Shown: positions 34,762 to 41,811 of the stretch, piece after piece | How positions within the stretch are numbered: position 1 is the stretch's first letter | Layout: each line of letters starts with the position of its first letter | DNA from: Saprospiraceae bacterium | GTDB taxonomy: Bacteria > Bacteroidota > Bacteroidia > Chitinophagales > Saprospiraceae | Direction of reading: 5' to 3' | NCBI GenBank assembly: GCA_013214355.1 | Contig: JABSSL010000107.1 | Span: forward strand, 1 to 41,811 | Length of the DNA stretch: 41,811 bases | Made by a program: the position numbers and the translations under genes | The notes under the pieces: generated by a model | Seen by the model: only the letters and a program-made list of their open reading frames with translations | Databases searched by the model: none | Told to the model about the DNA's origin: nothing

Positions 34762-34945
34762 CTACCTACTTACATTCCTCCTTGATACCCATGATTAGGG
34801 GTTAGTATTGAAATAGAGACTCGCCGCATAACCTTCCGACACCGCTTGGAAGGGCAGCATTCTAGTGCTTTACATACATGAAACGGGCGACTCAATTGAG
34901 GACGTCCAGGGTGACCAAATTATTTCTTTACTTAAATCTAGTTTT

Positions 34946-37900
34946 ATGAAAAGAGTCTCAATTCTTGGGATTTTAATGTTAACGATTGTGAGTTGGAGCT
35001 TTGGCCAACGCACGATTAAAGGAGTTGTCTCTGATGCCACCGGAGAGCCCTTGATCGGTGCCAGCGTATTGGTAAAAAGCACCACTTCCGGTACAATCAC
35101 AGATATTGACGGGAGTTATCAACTTGCGGTGCCAGAGGGTGCGGAAGTGCTTGTCTTCAGTTACACCGGTTTTACACCACAGGAAATCACCATTGGAATA
35201 TCCAGTGTTATCGATGTTTCCCTACAAGAGGGATTGGCTTTGAATGAAGTCATCGTGACCGCACAGGGTATTCAAAAAGAAAAAAGAGCCCTCGGCTACT
35301 CCGTCGGAACGGTGGACGGGGAAGATATTGCTCAAAAATCTGAATCCGATGTTTCGCGCTTGTTAAAAGGCCGTGTTGCTGGGGTAAATGTAACCTCTAC
35401 CAGTGGGGTTAGTGGTAGTGGAACGAATGTAATCATCCGCGGTTATTCTTCTTTGACGGGTAGTAACCAGCCATTGTTTGTCGTGGATGGGGTTCCCTTC
35501 AATACCAACACCAACAAGGATAACCTTACCAATGACTTTGTAGAAGGTGGCCAGGCAACTTCTAGCCGCTTTTTGGATCTTGATCCTAACAACATCGCCA
35601 GCATTAGTGTCCTCAAGGGCTTGAGTGCTACGGTGACCTATGGTGAACAAGGCCGCAACGGGGTAGTGTTGATTACCACCAAAAATGGTCAAGGCTCGGC
35701 ATCCAGAGATAAGACATCGGTTACCTTGAGCCAGTCTTATTTTACCACTGAAATCGCCTCTCTGCCTGACTATCAGACGAACTTTGGAGGCGGTTTTCAT
35801 CAGAATTTTGGTTTCTTCTTCAGTAACTGGGGACCGAATTTCAATACTCGAGGTGGGCGAGGTGTAGATGCCAATGGTCAGGTTCAACACCCATTGGATC
35901 GTTTGACGGACGGGACGCTGAAGGCCCAATTTCCAGAGTTTGCTGGGCAACGTTATGACTATCGCAATTACAACAGTACGGAGAACTTCTTTGAAAATGG
36001 CTATGTAGCCAATACTTCTTTGAACCTACAAGGAGGCACGGATAAAGCTAACTTCAGTGGCTCGTTCGGGTATACGGAAGACCAGGGATTTCTACCGGGT
36101 AACAGTGTAAATAAGATCAATATAGGAGTGGGAGGCCGCATAGAACTGGCAAATAATCTGACCTTAAACAGTACCATCAATTTCGTGAAGACCAATTTTG
36201 AAACTCCTCCGATTAGCTACGGAGATGGTAGTGGTATCTTTGCCGGTGGTGGACTTTCTGTTTTTTCGGATGTATTCTATGTACCGAGAGGAATCGATCT
36301 GATTGGATTGCCGTTCGAGGCACCAGCCGATAATCGTCCTGTTTATTATCGTAGTGGGAATGATATTTTAAATCCAAGATGGACAGCCAAATATGCTCGT
36401 AACTCAAGTTTGGTGAATCGTGTCTTTGGACAATCCGCTTTGAGTTATAAGCCGGTGCAGTGGTTGAATTTAACCTACCGATTGGGTATTGATACTTACA
36501 CGGAGCGGCAGGAGTACGTGGTAAACCGTATTGGCTTGGCTAGTAATGACTATGCGGCTATTAACAATGGGATGTACAGAACAACCGATATCATTAATAC
36601 CATCTGGGATCACAATGCCTTTGCTGCTGCTAGTTTTGATGAAGTGGCACCAGGTTTAGATTTGAGCGTAACCGCTGGTTTCAACTATAGAGAAGATGAT
36701 TTTGCTAGAGATGGTATTGAGTCTACCAATCAATTGGTATTTGGGTTTATTGAACATTCCAACTTTACGAACCAGTCTTCCGTCAACAGTCTTTCTGGTC
36801 TAGATATTCAGAATAAGCAGTTGGAACGCCTAGTGGCGGGGTATGCATCTGTTACCTTCGATTACAAGAACTACTTATACCTAAATCTCTCTGGACGAAA
36901 TGACTGGTCATCAACGGTTGAAAAGGAAAACAACAACCTTTTCTACCCAAGTGCCAGTTTGTCCTTTATCCCTACTGAGGTATTTGGCTCTAGTAATATG
37001 CTTAATTTCTTGAAGTTGCGCTTAGGCTATGGTACTTCTGCTGGTTTTCCTAGTCCTTACAGCACGAGAAGTATACTTTCCTCCAATCCCCGACAATTTG
37101 TTAGTCGACCCGGAACTGTTATTACCACCAATAGCAATGCTACCTATTTTGAAGACAATGGGGCAGCTGCTACTTTAGGTAATCCGAACCTTAAGCCAGA
37201 GCTTCATACGGAATACGAATTTGGTGTAGAGGCACAGTTATTTAGAAACCGTGTGGGTATCGATTTGACTTTATACCAACGTAATACCAAAGATCTCATT
37301 ACCAATGCGCCATTGGACCCTTCCACGGGCTTCACAAGAACGACTATCAACATCGGTGAGATCCGCAATCAAGGAATTGAGTTGGGCTTGGATATCACAC
37401 CGGTACAATCCACCAATTGGAATTGGAACTTATACACCAATTTCTATGCCTACAACAGTAAGGTATTAGAATTAGGGCAAGGGTTAGACGAAGTGAGTAT
37501 TGCCGGATTTTCCAACCAAGGGAATTTCGCGATTGAAGGGGAAGTTTACGGGATCATGAAAGGCTCGGCCATTCTCAGAGATGAGCAGGGGCGTCCAATC
37601 ATTGATAACGATGGATACTATACCATCGATGATGAGGTGCAGGTAATTGGTAATCCACATCCTGATTTTACTACCTCAGTTACTAGTACCTTAACTTATA
37701 AAGGATTTTCCCTCTCCGCTCAATTGGAGTATCGACATGGAGGAGATATTTTCTCCGGAACTGCAGAGGCCTTGTTAGCTCGGGGCTTATCCCAGGACAC
37801 AGACTTCGATCGTACTCAAGCTTTTGTATTGGATGGTGTAATGGCTGATGGAACGCCCAATACAGCCATGATCACTGCTACCAATCTCTACTTTGATAAT

Positions 37901-38194
37901 TTCGGATTTGGTCCAGATGAAACCAGTGTATTCGACGCTACAACCATTAGAATTCGCGATGTAACGCTTTCTTATTCCCTACCTAAAAGTCTGATTCAGA
38001 ATACACCTTTTGGTGAAGTTTCCATTGCCTTAAGTGGTCAAAACTTATGGTATGAGGCCATCAACTTACCAGAACATACCAATGTGGATACGGATGCCTT
38101 AGGATTTGGTGCGGACGGTAACGGTTTGGGTTTTGAATTTTTGAATGGACCTAGTGTTCGCCGTTATGGTGCGAGTTTAAGACTACGGTTCTAA
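34946..38194 (+). CDS. SusC/RagA-family TonB-dependent outer-membrane transporter
   Basis: Imports an unidentified oligomer (glycan or peptide) with its SusD partner. ATG 34946 was chosen over 34865 because it gives a normal signal peptide (MKRVSILGILMLTIVSWSFG) directly before the carboxypeptidase-regulatory-like domain (about 22-105; RTIKGVVSDATGEPLIGASV). The product is 1082 aa. Plug domain about 110-225: TAQGIQKEKRALGYSVG, DVSRLLKGRVAGVNVTSTSG, PLFVVDGVPFNTN, SVLKGLSATVTYGEQGRNGV. The barrel ends RRYGASLRLRF. It has no STN domain, unlike the xylan-locus SusC, and no sigma/FecR pair nearby; control may act through the unusual leader. It is followed 80 bp later by susD, then a lipoprotein gene, without a CAZyme. 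Confidence 0.95.
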   Translation: MKRVSILGILMLTIVSWSFGQRTIKGVVSDATGEPLIGASVLVKSTTSGTITDIDGSYQLAVPEGAEVLVFSYTGFTPQEITIGISSVIDVSLQEGLALNEVIVTAQGIQKEKRALGYSVGTVDGEDIAQKSESDVSRLLKGRVAGVNVTSTSGVSGSGTNVIIRGYSSLTGSNQPLFVVDGVPFNTNTNKDNLTNDFVEGGQATSSRFLDLDPNNIASISVLKGLSATVTYGEQGRNGVVLITTKNGQGSASRDKTSVTLSQSYFTTEIASLPDYQTNFGGGFHQNFGFFFSNWGPNFNTRGGRGVDANGQVQHPLDRLTDGTLKAQFPEFAGQRYDYRNYNSTENFFENGYVANTSLNLQGGTDKANFSGSFGYTEDQGFLPGNSVNKINIGVGGRIELANNLTLNSTINFVKTNFETPPISYGDGSGIFAGGGLSVFSDVFYVPRGIDLIGLPFEAPADNRPVYYRSGNDILNPRWTAKYARNSSLVNRVFGQSALSYKPVQWLNLTYRLGIDTYTERQEYVVNRIGLASNDYAAINNGMYRTTDIINTIWDHNAFAAASFDEVAPGLDLSVTAGFNYREDDFARDGIESTNQLVFGFIEHSNFTNQSSVNSLSGLDIQNKQLERLVAGYASVTFDYKNYLYLNLSGRNDWSSTVEKENNNLFYPSASLSFIPTEVFGSSNMLNFLKLRLGYGTSAGFPSPYSTRSILSSNPRQFVSRPGTVITTNSNATYFEDNGAAATLGNPNLKPELHTEYEFGVEAQLFRNRVGIDLTLYQRNTKDLITNAPLDPSTGFTRTTINIGEIRNQGIELGLDITPVQSTNWNWNLYTNFYAYNSKVLELGQGLDEVSIAGFSNQGNFAIEGEVYGIMKGSAILRDEQGRPIIDNDGYYTIDDEVQVIGNPHPDFTTSVTSTLTYKGFSLSAQLEYRHGGDIFSGTAEALLARGLSQDTDFDRTQAFVLDGVMADGTPNTAMITATNLYFDNFGFGPDETSVFDATTIRIRDVTLSYSLPKSLIQNTPFGEVSIALSGQNLWYEAINLPEHTNVDTDALGFGADGNGLGFEFLNGPSVRRYGASLRLRF

Positions 38195-38274
38195 ATCGGG
38201 TTAATGACTTGCCACCCACCTGAATGCTCGATTTAGGTAGGGGATCACTATTCCTAATTATTAAAAAGCGTAAA

Positions 38275-39894
38275 ATGAAGAAAATCAGAAATATATGTTC
38301 CTTAATCCTGTGTTTGTTCTTGGTCAATGCCTGCGACTTAGAATTACAGCAGGATCCTAATAACCTTTCTCCCGAATCTGCCAATGCTGACTTCCTATTG
38401 AATAGCATTGAGTGGGGGTTGAATGAGTACTTTTTTGAAGTTACAGACTATACCATGGAGGTAACCCGTCTCGTGGCTATGGAGCCACGTTCTGGCACCT
38501 ACGAAACGGCCTATCAACCGCAAGATTTTGACGATATGTGGGAACAGGCTTACGTGGGGATTATGAGTGATGCTAACACCTTAATTCCCTTAGCGGAAGA
38601 AAAAAGTTTGTTTATCCACTCAGGGATTGCCAGAACAATTCAAGCTTATACGCTGGTCACATTGGTCGACTTCTTTGGGGATGTTCCTTTAAGTACGGCT
38701 CTGAACAGTGAAGATTTTACACCAAAAGTAGATGATGGGGCATCGGTATATGCCGCTGCTGAGGCTTTACTCGATCTGGCAATTGCGGATTTTGGTAAGG
38801 AGGCGCTCGGGACACCGGCGAATGACTTGTTCTATGGTGGGGATGCTGGCAAGTGGATCAATTTGGCCAATTCTCTTAAGTTAAAGATGGCGCTGACCAC
38901 TCGCCTAGTAGATCCCGCTGAATCTAAAACCAAGATCGATGAGCTAATTAATGGCAGCAAATTGATTACCGATGCCGCAGACGACTGGGAATTTCCGTTC
39001 TCCACTAATACAACGACGGTTCCTGATAGTCGGCATCCCTACTTCACGGACAACTATGGCGGGGCAGCAGACTACATGGCCAACTACTTCATGGATTTGC
39101 TTTTACGGGACAAGAACAATCCAGATCCTAGAACCAGATACTATTTCTACCGACAAACATTGGATATTTCTACTGATGTAAACGAATTGCCTTGCATCGT
39201 GGAAGCTAGGCCGGGGCACTATGGTCCCGATATGGTCTTTTGCAATGCCGGTGATGGCTACTGGGGGAGAGATAATGGCGATCAGGACGGTATCCCACCC
39301 GACAACCAGCTAAGAACCATTTTTGGCTTATATCCAGTAGGAGGCAAATTCGACGGAGATGAAGGTACCTTAGCTACCTTTAGTGATGGGCTGCAGGGAG
39401 CTGGCATTCATCCCCTAATGCAATCGAGCTGGGTAAAATTCATGATGGCTGAGGCCGCTCTGACCTTAGGTACTACCGGTGATCCGGCGATCTTATTACA
39501 AGAGGCAGTAGAGGGATCAATGGACAAGGTGGTGAATTTTGGTCCTGGTGTAGTGAGTGGAGATCTAGCCGCTACTACAGAGGATGTTTCTGCTTACGTC
39601 ACCGAGGTGTTGGATCGCTACAATGCGGCGGTTACAGACGATGAGCGGCTGAATGTCATTGTAAAAGAATTCTACATTTCCTTGTTCGGCAATGGAGTGG
39701 AAGCTTACAATGCCTACCGCAGAACGGGCAAGCCTGAAGGAATGCAATTACACCTATCCAATCAACCCGGTTCCTTCGTAAGAAGCTTTGCCTATCCGAA
39801 TAATAGTATTAACCGAAATGCCAATATTAGTTCAAAAGGAACGGTGGCTGTACCCGTTTTCTGGGATACCAATCCTCCGGGTTTTGTGCAGTAG
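38275..39894 (+). CDS. SusD/RagB-like outer-membrane lipoprotein (SusD-2 type)
   Basis: Lid/binding lipoprotein for the preceding SusC. ATG 38275 was chosen over 38224: it gives a lipoprotein leader (MKKIRNICSLILCLFLVNAC, Cys20). The product is 539 aa. Features of the SusD-like group: DLELQQDPNNLSPESANADF near the N-terminus; TPR-type helices with SGIARTIQAYTLVTLVDFFG followed by DVPLSTAL; WINLANSLKLKMALTTRLVD; SSWVKFMMAEAALTLG; and the C-terminal FYISLFGNGVEAYNAYRRTG, KPEGMQLHLSNQPGSFVRSF, AYPNNSINRNANI. It belongs to the branch annotated as SusD/RagB nutrient-binding lipoprotein 2, different from the other SusD in this window. It is 57 bp upstream of a lipoprotein in the SusE/F position. 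Confidence 0.93.
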   Translation: MKKIRNICSLILCLFLVNACDLELQQDPNNLSPESANADFLLNSIEWGLNEYFFEVTDYTMEVTRLVAMEPRSGTYETAYQPQDFDDMWEQAYVGIMSDANTLIPLAEEKSLFIHSGIARTIQAYTLVTLVDFFGDVPLSTALNSEDFTPKVDDGASVYAAAEALLDLAIADFGKEALGTPANDLFYGGDAGKWINLANSLKLKMALTTRLVDPAESKTKIDELINGSKLITDAADDWEFPFSTNTTTVPDSRHPYFTDNYGGAADYMANYFMDLLLRDKNNPDPRTRYYFYRQTLDISTDVNELPCIVEARPGHYGPDMVFCNAGDGYWGRDNGDQDGIPPDNQLRTIFGLYPVGGKFDGDEGTLATFSDGLQGAGIHPLMQSSWVKFMMAEAALTLGTTGDPAILLQEAVEGSMDKVVNFGPGVVSGDLAATTEDVSAYVTEVLDRYNAAVTDDERLNVIVKEFYISLFGNGVEAYNAYRRTGKPEGMQLHLSNQPGSFVRSFAYPNNSINRNANISSKGTVAVPVFWDTNPPGFVQ

Positions 39895-39951
39895 ATGGAG
39901 TGAGGAGTAAGCTTTGGCTTTTCATTTAATTATTGATCAAGGAAATTAAAC

Positions 39952-40821
39952 ATGAAAATCATACATTCTTTTTTCACCTTATTGGCCCTATCCGTGGTTT
40001 TTGTCTCTTGCGAGAGTGACTTTGTTCCACCTCATGAGGCGGTGCCAAAGGGCGGTTTTGTCAGATTTGATGCAGAGGTAGAAAGCATCAACTTTGTTAT
40101 GGACCTAACACAGGAAAGTAATCCTGTTTTTAGTGCTCCGATTTTAGCTCCTTCCGATAACGTGATTGCCTATGACTTGAGCTTCAATTTGGTAAGTACC
40201 CAAGGAATAGCTGGACCATTCACGATTGCTAATATTACCAGTTTACCAACCACCTTGAGTTTTGATGCTGAAACAGTGGCAAAGGCTGCCGGCGTCGATC
40301 TTGCTGATTTGAAGGGACGCCTGGACTTTAATGCCCAGGTCACACGAGAGGATGGAACCATATTTACATTCGATGACTTCACTGGGGATTTAAATAACCC
40401 TGGTCAGCGTCAAGCTATGCAGTTTAGCGTATCCTTGGTATGTCCATCTGATCTAGCCGGTACCTTTGATTATGTGCAAACGGATATGAAGGCCAATGGC
40501 AATACCTGTGGCCAACCCCCAATCTCTGGTACGGTGACCTGGACGGAGACCGGTGCAGGCTTGTACGAAACCGATGATGCTTCCTTCGGACAATTTGCTA
40601 ATTGCTACGGAGATGCACCAGCAACAGGTTTGAGCATTAATGATTCTTGTGATTTGATCTCAGTAGCTGGTTCTGACCAATATGGCGATGGCTATACTTA
40701 TAAAGTGCTATCCGTGGATGGACCAACACTTACTTTAGAATGGACCAATACCTTCAATGATGGAGGAAAAGTGGTCTTAACGCGCCAGGATGGAAAAGAC
40801 TGGCCGCAGTTAGGAAGTTAG
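39952..40821 (+). CDS. Lipoprotein of the second Sus operon (SusE/F position)
   Basis: 289-aa lipoprotein (lipobox VFVSC, Cys20). N-terminal half (about 30-160) reads as one or two beta-sandwich domains (GGFVRFDAEVESINFVMDLT, APILAPSDNVIAYDLSFNLV, FTIANITSLPTTLSFDAETV, GTIFTFDDFTGDLNNPGQRQ). The C-terminal half (about 165-289) is a separate Cys-containing beta domain (CPSDLAGTFDYVQTDM, GTVTWTETGAGLYETDDASF, FNDGGKVVLTRQDGKDWPQL) of a type often found fused to or beside SusD-2 proteins. It is probably a surface accessory binding protein. No catalytic motif seen. Last gene of the susC-susD-lipoprotein operon; hairpins and a terminator follow at 40855-40960. Confidence 0.8.
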   Translation: MKIIHSFFTLLALSVVFVSCESDFVPPHEAVPKGGFVRFDAEVESINFVMDLTQESNPVFSAPILAPSDNVIAYDLSFNLVSTQGIAGPFTIANITSLPTTLSFDAETVAKAAGVDLADLKGRLDFNAQVTREDGTIFTFDDFTGDLNNPGQRQAMQFSVSLVCPSDLAGTFDYVQTDMKANGNTCGQPPISGTVTWTETGAGLYETDDASFGQFANCYGDAPATGLSINDSCDLISVAGSDQYGDGYTYKVLSVDGPTLTLEWTNTFNDGGKVVLTRQDGKDWPQLGS

Positions 40822-40854
40822 AAATCACCCGAACCCTTCCTGACAAGAATTAAA

Positions 40855-40878
40855 CGAGCTGACTCAACGGCCAGCTCG
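40855..40878. other. Hairpin downstream of the second Sus operon
   Basis: CGAGCTG (40855-40861) pairs with CAGCTCG (40872-40878). It is followed by a second small stem GTTAGG/CCTAAC near 40908-40926. No T-run follows directly, so these may be mRNA 3'-end structures ahead of the main terminator. Confidence 0.4.
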
Positions 40879-40931
40879 CATTAAAAGAGCGTTTTATTAG
40901 CATTTGGTTAGGAAGAAAAACCTAACATTCA

Positions 40932-40965
40932 CTGGTGTCTGATCCATGGTCAGGCACCAGCTTTT
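40932..40965 (+). terminator. Terminator of the second Sus operon
   Basis: CTGGTGTCTGA (40932-40942) pairs with TCAGGCACCAG (40950-40960) with one G-T wobble and a 7-nt loop, followed by CTTTTC. It lies 111 bp after the lipoprotein stop and 32 bp before the plug-protein ATG. It also rules against the upstream ATG at 40946, which would fall within it. Confidence 0.7.
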
Positions 40966-40996
40966 CTCCTTACACTTCTCTTTAAATCCAACTCTA

Positions 40997-41476
40997 ATGA
41001 AATACAGTTTTACCTTACTATGCATTGTCCTAATAGTCAGTGCTTGTGGCAGTAGCCATGTGGCCAATAAAGGTGGCCGAAGCCTTGATTACTCCTCTAT
41101 GTCTACTTTGGCGGATGCCCTAAGAGTACAAAGTGGCGTACAAGTCGTAGGCTCAGCACACAATACCAAGGTGGCAATTCGCGGCGTCAACACATCCAAA
41201 TCAAGTACCTCAGAAACTTTTACCGCGAGTCCTACGGGTGGCGGGCCTGTGCAGCGACAAACCACTGTCTTAAAGGATGTGGAGCCATTATTTTTAGTAG
41301 ATGGCACCATTGTAGGCAATTCGTATCAGCAAGCTAACCGAGTCGTCAATGTACAAGACATTGTATCTATCAGGGTGCTGAAGAGCTATTCGGAGACCAA
41401 TGCCTTTGGGGAGCAGGGCAAGAATGGAGTGATCAAGATCACTACGCGTCAAGGAGCAACGGTGCAAGCCAAATAG
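40997..41476 (+). CDS. Stand-alone TonB-plug-domain lipoprotein
   Basis: 159-aa lipoprotein (MKYSFTLLCIVLIVSAC, Cys17); ATG 40997 chosen because the upstream ATG (40946) lies in a terminator hairpin and gives no clean leader. The rest is only a plug domain of the SusC type, with no barrel: MSTLADALRVQSGVQVVG, NTKVAIRGVN, PLFLVDGTIV, and the end DIVSIRVLKSYSETNAFGEQ followed by GKNGVIKITTRQG. The same motifs occur in the plug of the neighbouring SusC (PLFVVDG, SVLKG, YGEQGRNGVVLITTKNG). Being complete with its own signal and stop, it looks functional rather than a truncated receptor. Role unknown; it might interact with TonB or with a SusC. Separated from the Sus operon by a terminator, so probably transcribed alone. 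Confidence 0.85.
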   Translation: MKYSFTLLCIVLIVSACGSSHVANKGGRSLDYSSMSTLADALRVQSGVQVVGSAHNTKVAIRGVNTSKSSTSETFTASPTGGGPVQRQTTVLKDVEPLFLVDGTIVGNSYQQANRVVNVQDIVSIRVLKSYSETNAFGEQGKNGVIKITTRQGATVQAK

Positions 41477-41503
41477 TATTTTCGGAAAGATCCAGGATTA
41501 ATG

Positions 41504-41671
41504 ACTAGTACTTTGTAACATAAGTTATTTGGAATTATGGGGAGCAGATTTTAAGTAAGCTCAAGGCGCGAGGAGGGAAAATAGCCTTAGCTACTTGACC
41601 GACGAGCAACGCAGGGCTTGTTTAAAAGATGCCGCCAGAAACCAGAGAAACTTATGTTACAAAGTACTAGT
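41504..41671. mobile_element. MITE-like element, 168 bp, perfect 23-bp terminal inverted repeats
   Basis: Left end 41504-41526 and right end 41649-41671 are exact reverse complements (start ACTAGTACTTTGTAACATAA). Inside, GCAGATTTTAAGTAAGC and GCTTGTTTAAAAGATGC form a further imperfect pair, so the whole element can fold as one long hairpin. There is no coding capacity. The outermost CTAG is self-complementary and could include a target duplication. It starts 27 bp after the stop of the plug-domain gene. Confidence 0.75.
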
Positions 41672-41756
41672 GTCTCGGTCTAGCGAAACATGAGTCATCC
41701 CGAATTTTTAGCCATTAAGAAAAAGAGGCAATGATGGATGGCCATTCTAAGCCTGT

Positions 41757-41788
41757 AGAGCGGTATCGATACAGATCGGTACCGCTCT
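41757..41788. other. Hairpin near the window end
   Basis: AGAGCGGTA (41757-41765) pairs with TACCGCTCT (41780-41788). Inside, CGAT-ACAG-ATCG extends the stem after one mismatch. It may be a terminator or leader hairpin of a gene beyond the window; no T-run is present. The rest of 41477-41811 holds only the MITE-like element and no gene. Confidence 0.5.
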
Positions 41789-41811
41789 CCTGTTCTATGG
41801 CACCAGTTTTT

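Larger units (their letters stand above)
34156..34945. other. 790-bp gene-poor leader region before the second SusC
   Basis: The longest gap in the window. After the terminator (34188-34252) it holds a promoter-like element (34376-34407), a hairpin AATTGGCAAT/ATTGCCAGTT (34496-34505 with 34530-34539), a nested set of long-range pairings at 34551-34761, and CCTTCC/GGAAGG (34832-34837 with 34848-34853). One plus frame is stop-free from 34464 to 34805 but has its first ATG only at 34626 (59 codons); it looks like no family I know. Confidence 0.6.

Noticed and set aside
35363-35950. 195-codon minus-strand frame opposite the second SusC
   Set aside because: It is a shadow of a strongly supported SusC plug and barrel region; no signal, motif or family-like composition.
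40946-40996. Upstream ATG for the plug-domain lipoprotein
   Set aside because: It lies within a terminator stem and would bury the lipobox behind 17 extra residues.

Overview
The window looks like a chromosomal segment of a free-living Bacteroidota bacterium, most likely a Saprospiria-type marine or sludge organism. The evidence is the density of SusC/SusD pairs, an ECF sigma/FecR switch, C-terminal type IX secretion (T9SS) sorting domains on at least five large secreted proteins, TAnnTTTG-type promoters, scarce Shine-Dalgarno sequences and about 45% GC. The genus assignment is inference. No rRNA, tRNA, CRISPR array, integrase or complete insertion sequence was seen.

Region 1 (1-16.3 kb) is a polysaccharide utilisation locus, read mostly on the minus strand. 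In transcription order it holds an ECF sigma factor, a FecR anti-sigma, an STN-containing SusC, a SusD, a two-IPT surface glycan-binding lipoprotein, a secreted protein made of five tandem ~176-residue repeats, and a modular GH10 endo-xylanase. Two divergent formylglycine-type sulfatases flank the xylanase, so the substrate may be a xylan-like, possibly sulfated, glycan. The STN domain on SusC plus sigma/FecR implies trans-envelope signalling: glycan binding at SusC releases the sigma factor. Upstream of the sigma gene, same strand, lies a 1000-residue T9SS protein with a beta-propeller, paired EF-hand/dockerin-like loops and a cohesin-like domain, preceded by a good Bacteroidota promoter.

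Region 2 (19.7-25.5 kb) has a MacB/FtsX-type ABC permease with a convincing sigma-54 -24/-12 promoter and an upstream inverted repeat, then a divergent glycine-cleavage P-protein gene (gcvP).

Region 3 (25.7-34.2 kb) is accessory. It holds a VgrG spike gene whose beta-helical tip is cut off by an in-frame TAA followed at once by ATG; a secreted BP74-like protein; an intergenic stretch with a promoter, hairpins and a strong intrinsic terminator (candidate small RNA); an 899-residue secreted pappalysin-like protein whose zinc-protease motif has lost its catalytic residues; two proteins of unknown function; and a DUF1080 lipoprotein.

Region 4 (34.2-41.8 kb) begins with an unusual 790-bp gene-free leader containing nested long-range inverted repeats (candidate structured RNA). 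A second SusC/SusD pair with a lipoprotein partner follows, then a terminator, a stand-alone TonB-plug-domain lipoprotein, and a 168-bp MITE-like element with perfect 23-bp terminal inverted repeats.
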